NCBI GenBank assembly: GCA_021307325.1 | Contig: CP089931.1 | Location: forward strand, 1,698,979 to 1,762,978 | DNA from: Peptoniphilus sp. GNH | GTDB taxonomy: Bacteria > Bacillota > Clostridia > Tissierellales > Peptoniphilaceae | DNA length: 64,000 bases | Direction of reading: 5' to 3' | In this document: piece after piece, positions 59,223-64,000 of the stretch | How positions within the stretch are numbered: position 1 is the stretch's first letter | Layout of the letters: each line of letters begins with the position of its first letter | The notes under the pieces: model-generated | Databases searched by the model: none | What the model saw: the letters and a program-made list of their open reading frames with translations, nothing else | What the model was told of the DNA's origin: nothing | Program-made: the position numbers and the translations under genes

Positions 59223-60181
59223 TGTGGAAAACAATATTGCGTAGAGTCCTTCTTATGATTCCGCAACTTGCAGTATTGAGTATTTTCGTATTTGTACTCG
59301 CAAACTTCATGCCTGGAGATCCTTTTTCAGGAATGATTGATCCAAATACTCCACCAGAAAGAATAGAAGAACTTAGAGAAAAAGCAGGACTAAATGATCC
59401 TCTGCCAACTCAATACATTCGTTGGGTGAAGAATGCAGCAAGGGGAGACTTTGGAAGATCTTATTCCATGAAGATGCCAGTTGCCAAGCTCATAGGTAGC
59501 AGGGCACAAAACACTTTTTGGTTGGCTCTTATGTCTCTTATGTTCTTGTACTTGTTTTCGATACCTTTGGGGATATTGGCAGGAAGATATTCGGGCTCAC
59601 GGCTGGATCGGACGATAAATCTTTACAACTTCTTGACTTTGTCGATTCCAGGCTTTGTAATGTATTTGGTAACCCTTTTGATATTCGGTTATAGATTGCG
59701 TTGGTTCCCCACAGGAGGAACAGTTGGACTAAATGCTGGAAGCGGATTATCTTTCGCTCTATCTAGAATTTATCATATGCTCCTTCCTTCCTTGTCCTAT
59801 GCCTTTATAGCAACTACATCCATAGTTCAATATTTGAGAAATGAGATAGTAGATGCCAAGACTCAAGACTATGTAAGGACTGCAAGAGCAAAGGGTGTGC
59901 CGACAAATAAGGTTTACAGCCATCACATTTTTAGAAACTCACTACTTCCAATAGCTGCATTTTTGGGATTCCAAATAACAGGACTTTTGGGAGGCTCAAT
60001 TATGATAGAAACAGTTTTTTCTTATCCAGGTATGGGAAAACTGTTCATAGAAAGCGTATTGTCCAGAGACTATTCAGTAATGACCACTTTAGTTCTTTTG
60101 TATGGTCTATTGACCCTTTTAGGTTCTTTATTGTCAGACATAATCATGACTATAGTCGATCCTAGAATAAGAATTGACTAG
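59222..60181 (+). CDS. oppB: Oligopeptide ABC transporter permease OppB
   Basis: 319 residues, six membrane helices with the family start LRRVLLMIPQLAVLSIFVF and the EAA loop near YVRTARAKGVP that contacts the ATPases. Forms the pore with OppC. The GDPF and LNDPLPTQYIRW segments after helix 1 are typical of the DppB/OppB type. Confidence 0.94.
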   Translation: MWKTILRRVLLMIPQLAVLSIFVFVLANFMPGDPFSGMIDPNTPPERIEELREKAGLNDPLPTQYIRWVKNAARGDFGRSYSMKMPVAKLIGSRAQNTFWLALMSLMFLYLFSIPLGILAGRYSGSRLDRTINLYNFLTLSIPGFVMYLVTLLIFGYRLRWFPTGGTVGLNAGSGLSFALSRIYHMLLPSLSYAFIATTSIVQYLRNEIVDAKTQDYVRTARAKGVPTNKVYSHHIFRNSLLPIAAFLGFQITGLLGGSIMIETVFSYPGMGKLFIESVLSRDYSVMTTLVLLYGLLTLLGSLLSDIIMTIVDPRIRID

Positions 60182-60192
60182 GAGGTGAAAAA

Positions 60193-61113
60193 ATGTCTAC
60201 AAAAGCAGAAAATAAAATAAAAAATACAGAAGAAAATGAAATAATTTCAGAAAAACCTATGGGCTTTAGGGTCATAGTAAATGAATTGAAAAATGATAAG
60301 ATAGCTTTGGTATCTTTGATATTTTTATTAGTCCTAGTAGTTGGTATATTTATAGCGGCTATGGTAATGGACACCAAGAAGGTAATGCTTATAGACCTTT
60401 TCTCATCCTATGCAAGACCGGGAGAAGAAGGATTTTTGCTGGGAGCAGATAAGGGGGGCCGTTCGATTGCTGGCCAACTTATTATAGGAGCGAGAAACTC
60501 CATCCTAATAGGATTTTCAGTAACTGCTCTTACAACTATTATAGGTGTTACGGTTGGACTTATAATAGGCTATTATGGAGGGCTTGTTGACAACATGATT
60601 ATGAGAGTTATTGACTTTTTGCAAATACTGCCAGTAACCCTTATTATAATAGTAATAGTGACAATCATCCCTAGATATACAATGTGGCATTTTGTGTTGA
60701 TTATGTCGGGCTTCTACTGGACGGGTATAGCAAGACTTGTAAGGTCTAAGTCCTTATCCGAAGGTAGAAAGGATTATATATCAGCTGCAAAAACTATGGG
60801 TACATCTCCTACGAAGATAATGTATAAGCAAATCTTGCCAAATATTTCTTCAATAATAATAGTAGATGCGACCTTGTCACTTGCTGCTAACATAGGAATT
60901 GAAACAGGTCTATCATATTTGGGATTTGGACTTCCCATGTCCACTCCATCCTTGGGTACACTTATAAACTATGCTCAAGACCCGGAAATAATAGCTGGAA
61001 AATTGTATATATGGGTGCCAGCAGTTATCTTGGTACTTTTATTTACACTTTCAATAAACTATGTAGGCCAAGCCCTAAGAAGGGCATCGGATGCTAAACA
61101 GCGTTCAATATAA
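60193..61113 (+). CDS. oppC: Oligopeptide ABC transporter permease OppC
   Basis: 306 residues, charged N-terminal tail, then six helices, with GADKGGRSIAGQLIIGARNS and the EAA loop YISAAKTMGTSPTKIM. AGGAGGTG precedes the ATG. C-terminal part SYLGFGLPMSTPSLGTLI is the signature of the OppC/DppC family. Confidence 0.94.
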   Translation: MSTKAENKIKNTEENEIISEKPMGFRVIVNELKNDKIALVSLIFLLVLVVGIFIAAMVMDTKKVMLIDLFSSYARPGEEGFLLGADKGGRSIAGQLIIGARNSILIGFSVTALTTIIGVTVGLIIGYYGGLVDNMIMRVIDFLQILPVTLIIIVIVTIIPRYTMWHFVLIMSGFYWTGIARLVRSKSLSEGRKDYISAAKTMGTSPTKIMYKQILPNISSIIIVDATLSLAANIGIETGLSYLGFGLPMSTPSLGTLINYAQDPEIIAGKLYIWVPAVILVLLFTLSINYVGQALRRASDAKQRSI

Positions 61114-61169
61114 GATTTTAGCATGCTAGGCATGTTTAAAATAAAAAAAGAAAGAAGAGGAGAGTTAAC

Positions 61170-62987
61170 ATGAAAAAAGTAGTGCGCACACTTGCTACAA
61201 CACTTTCACTTGCAATGGTGTTGACAGCTTGTGGTGGTGGAAGTGGGTCTAATAAAAAAGACTCAGGAGCTGCTGCAGAAGACAGTAAGAAAGAATTTGG
61301 TATAGTATTCAATGCTCCAAGCCTTGTTGTAAAAAATGAAGGCGAAGCAATTGAAGGTGGTACAGTAAACTATGGATTGATAACTGAATCACCAGTTGAA
61401 GGTATCTTTGAAGAAAACCTAAGCCAATCACAATATGATTCTTACATTCAACAACTTTATCAAGGCGGAAATCTTTATAATCTAGATGAATCTTTCCGTA
61501 TAGTTTCATCTGATAAGGTTGATATCAATTATGATTTTGAAAACAATCAAATCACTTGGAAGCTCAACAAAGATCTAAAGTGGAATGATGGTACTCCTGT
61601 AACATCAAAAGACTTGGCATATTCTTATGAAGTTGTAGGTCATCCTGACTACACAGGCGTTCGTTATGACCCTTCAGAAGACGAAAGAATAATAGGTATG
61701 AAGGAATACCATGCAGGTCAAGCAGATTCTATTTCAGGTCTTGAAATGCCAGATGATCAAACTCTTGTTGTAAAATATACTAAGCTTACTCCAGCAACTC
61801 AATGGGGAGCAGGAATGAAGCCTAGCCTTATGCCATATCACTACCTAAAGGATGTAGCAATTAAGGATCTTGAATCATGCGATCAAATTCGTTTGAAACC
61901 ACTTTCATGGGGACCTTTCTACATTTCATCAATGGTACAAGGAGAAAAATTCGAACTTTCAGCAAATCCAAACTGGTACAAGGGCAAGCCTGGTCTTGAC
62001 AAGATTAATGTAGAAGTTCTTTCAAGTTCAAACGTTGTTGCAGCTATGAAGGCTCACAAGTATGATATCCTTTCAGAAGTACCTTCAAAGGCTGTTAACG
62101 AACTTAAAGAAGTGCCAGGATATCAAATGGTTGGCAAGGGTCAATTCTACTATTCATATCTAGGATTCGCTCTTGGACACTATGACAAGGAAAACGAAAA
62201 TATAATTCCAAATCCTGATGCTAAGATGGCAAATGTAAATCTTAGAAAAGCTATGGGTTATGCTATTGACCAAATGTCAATTGCAGAAAAATTCTACAAG
62301 GGCAACAACACTCTTGCTAAGTCAGTAATACTTCCTGTATTTACAGACTTCTACAACCACGACATTGAAGGATACACTTATGATGTAGAAAAGGCAAAGA
62401 GCCTTCTTGATGAAGCTGGTTACAAGGACGTAGACGGAGATGGATTCAGAGAAGATCCAAAGGGACAACCTCTAGTAATAAAACTTGCTATGATGTCTGG
62501 TGGAGATACTGCTGAACCACTTTCACAATATTATTTACAATGTTGGGAACAAATTGGTCTAAAAGTTGAACTTTCAACAGGCAGACTAATCGAAATGAAG
62601 AACTTCTATGAAATGGTTCAAAACGAAGATCCTGAAATAGATGTATTTGCAGCTGCATGGGGCGTTGGAACAAACCCATCACCAAAGGAATCTTATGGTA
62701 ATCACGCAGCATTTAACCTTTCAAGATACACTTCTGAAACTCTTCAAGAGCCAATCGACAGAATCACATCTGATAAGGCTTCAGATCCTGAATTCTTAGC
62801 TAAGGCTTACAAGGATTTCCAAAAGGCTGTATTTGATGAAGTTCCAGTTATTCCAATGCAATGGAGAAATGAATGGACAATTGTAAACAAGCGTCTTTTG
62901 AATGTTGATGCAGGTTATGGTAATGGTGCAGAAGTAACTAGCACAGGAGACTGGAAAGTTACATCTGACAAGCCGATTGAAAAATAA
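61170..62987 (+). CDS. oppA: Oligopeptide-binding lipoprotein OppA
   Basis: 605 residues, SBP type 5 (cluster C). Lipoprotein signal with lipobox LTAC (Cys21) and a Gly/Ser linker. Core has the family block WKLNKDLKWNDGTPVTSKDLAYSYE (see DLKWNDGTPVTSKDLAYS), VVAAMKAHKYD and LRKAMGYAIDQ. Captures peptides outside and hands them to OppBC. Last gene of the operon, AGAAGAGGAG before the ATG. The longer than usual N-terminal insert (EGGTVNYGLITESPVEG) fits clostridial OppA. Confidence 0.93.
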   Translation: MKKVVRTLATTLSLAMVLTACGGGSGSNKKDSGAAAEDSKKEFGIVFNAPSLVVKNEGEAIEGGTVNYGLITESPVEGIFEENLSQSQYDSYIQQLYQGGNLYNLDESFRIVSSDKVDINYDFENNQITWKLNKDLKWNDGTPVTSKDLAYSYEVVGHPDYTGVRYDPSEDERIIGMKEYHAGQADSISGLEMPDDQTLVVKYTKLTPATQWGAGMKPSLMPYHYLKDVAIKDLESCDQIRLKPLSWGPFYISSMVQGEKFELSANPNWYKGKPGLDKINVEVLSSSNVVAAMKAHKYDILSEVPSKAVNELKEVPGYQMVGKGQFYYSYLGFALGHYDKENENIIPNPDAKMANVNLRKAMGYAIDQMSIAEKFYKGNNTLAKSVILPVFTDFYNHDIEGYTYDVEKAKSLLDEAGYKDVDGDGFREDPKGQPLVIKLAMMSGGDTAEPLSQYYLQCWEQIGLKVELSTGRLIEMKNFYEMVQNEDPEIDVFAAAWGVGTNPSPKESYGNHAAFNLSRYTSETLQEPIDRITSDKASDPEFLAKAYKDFQKAVFDEVPVIPMQWRNEWTIVNKRLLNVDAGYGNGAEVTSTGDWKVTSDKPIEK

Positions 62988-63026
62988 GACAAATAAAAAA
63001 GGACAGCCTCAGGCTGGACTACAAAT

Positions 63027-63067
63027 AAAAAATACCGGACTTGGTTTTATTCAAGCCGGTATTTTTT
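63027..63067 (+). terminator. Terminator of the opp operon
   Basis: AATACCGG and CCGGTATT with inner CTTG/CAAG pairing, then six T. Confidence 0.9.
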
Positions 63068-63232
63068 ATTTGCCTATAAGAGTGTGAATATGAATTTTAT
63101 ATAGGGCCATGTAGCCAAAATATTTCTACAAATTTTTGCATAAGTTTATTTCATCTAAATTTTTTTATAAATTTCTAAACGAGAAAATTTTCGTTTCAAA
63201 ATTTTTGATAGGAATTTTTCTATTTAGAAAAA

Positions 63233-64000
63233 CTAATTTGCTCCAAGGACACCTATTTCTTTGAAATATTTTTCAGCTCCTGGATGGAGGGGGATATTGG
63301 CAAGGTCTTTGGTAGCATTTTGAGGGCTTACTTCTCTAAGAGATGGGTTTGTCTTTTTCAAATCTTCCAAATTTTCAAAAAAAGACTTTGTGAGCCTATA
63401 AGCCAGATTCTCATCCATATCCGAGCTTGTATAAAGGACCATTTTAATTGCGGATGTTTGGATATCGCGGGCTATGCCTTCGTAGCTGGAAGCCTTTATT
63501 ATATAGGTCGAGTACCAGGGGTAGGAGGCTTTTAACTTTTTCAAGAAATCATCATCAAGGCTTAAAAGTTTCATAGAGGCTGTGGAAGTAAGTTCCATAA
63601 CTAGCGAGTTGGGAGCTCCGCTCATAAGCCAAAGGCCATCGAGATTTTTATTTCTAATCATATCTGCTGCCTCTTGGGGACCCATGTATTGCAAGTGCAT
63701 TTTTTTTCTATCAAGACCTGCAATTTCAGCATGAGCCTTGAACTCGTCTAAACTGGTCGAGCCTGCAGCGCCTGGAGCAAAGGATAAATTTTCCAAATCT
63801 TTTATATTTTTTATAGAGTCAGAATTTTTGACCAAAATTTGATTGGGATTGTAGTAAAGCCCAAAGAGAATCCTAAGCTTTGGGTTAGGTCTTCCTTCAA
63901 ATATGCCTTCTCCTTTAAAGGATTGGTAGATGATGCTTGTGACGCCCATTGAAACATTGGCTTCCTTGGAATAAATCAAGTTCAAATTTTCTATGCCTCC
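63233..64000 (-). CDS. TAXI-type TRAP transporter solute-binding protein, C-terminal part (cut by window end)
   Basis: The frame is open to the last base, so the N-terminus (signal peptide) is outside. The visible 255 residues start with GGIENLNLIYSKEANVSMG, the TAXI pattern, and continue with KDLENLSFAPGAAGSTS (the conserved GxxxSGT-like loop region), YMGPQEAADMIRNKNLDGL and a C-terminal lobe ending AEKYFKEIGVL. Such proteins catch organic acids such as glutamate or other carboxylates for DctQM-like permeases. Convergent with opp. Partner permease genes would lie beyond the window on the minus strand side or elsewhere. Confidence 0.85.
   Translation of the reverse strand, partial: GGIENLNLIYSKEANVSMGVTSIIYQSFKGEGIFEGRPNPKLRILFGLYYNPNQILVKNSDSIKNIKDLENLSFAPGAAGSTSLDEFKAHAEIAGLDRKKMHLQYMGPQEAADMIRNKNLDGLWLMSGAPNSLVMELTSTASMKLLSLDDDFLKKLKASYPWYSTYIIKASSYEGIARDIQTSAIKMVLYTSSDMDENLAYRLTKSFFENLEDLKKTNPSLREVSPQNATKDLANIPLHPGAEKYFKEIGVLGAN

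Overview
The window is a low-GC (visibly AT-rich) piece of a Gram-positive anaerobe chromosome. Gene style (strong AAGGAGG ribosome sites, extended -10 promoters, ATGA overlaps), SLH-domain surface protein, Opp, Bce and Feo systems, YgeX/YgeY amino-acid genes and a TlpA/4Fe-4S redox module all fit a fermentative Firmicute of the Clostridia/Tissierellia type (Peptoniphilaceae-like is my best guess). The 16S gene at 6936-8464 would settle this by a database search, which I cannot run.

Layout. 1-4608: tail of a nitrogen-scavenging operon (diaminopropionate ammonia-lyase, YgeY hydrolase, D-aminoacylase-like amidohydrolase, sodium/solute symporter). 4759-6649: membrane protein plus TPR protein. 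6646-12823: a complete rRNA operon (16S, tRNA-Ala, 23S, 5S) followed by ten tRNAs, the last with its own promoter. 12903-15754 (minus): class A penicillin-binding protein with altered transpeptidase motifs, and a tiny coupled ORF. 15861-18483: HflX, YigZ, NadE. 18570-20918: secreted phosphodiester-glycosidase-like protein with a tandem-repeat tail. 21472-24213: Feo ferrous-iron locus with two FeoA, a feoB broken by two lesions, and a Cys-rich mini-protein. 24560-32485: FAH-family hydrolase, SbcD/YhaO- and SbcC/YhaN-like pair, metallophosphatase, CYTH protein, PEP synthase. 32721-34990: SLH surface protein with a G8 tract in the signal-peptide region that puts it out of frame (probable phase variation). 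35201-38976: SecA and a nitroreductase-like protein. 39185-43286: iron alcohol dehydrogenase, glycerol kinase, Lrp-type regulator, alpha/beta hydrolase. 43433-47415: divergent two-component system and a CD1871A/4Fe-4S/TlpA thiol-redox module. 47640-51987 (minus): complete Bce-type peptide-detoxification module (BceR, BceS, BceA, BceB). 52367-54421: TetR operon with two palindromic operators and a fused membrane protein of DUF2871 type. 54564-56800: small lipoprotein and M3 oligoendopeptidase. 57277-62987: oppDFBCA oligopeptide importer. 63233-64000 (minus): partial TAXI/TRAP-type binding protein.

Together the genes describe a peptide- and amino-acid-using anaerobe: Opp imports peptides, PepF-type peptidase cleaves them, YgeX/YgeY and the amidohydrolase release ammonia and pyruvate, and PEP synthase can turn pyruvate back to PEP. 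The most striking observations are the poly-G switch in the SLH protein, the doubly broken feoB between intact partner genes, the loss of the KTG and SxN residues in the PBP, and the TetR-controlled membrane-protein operon of unknown role.
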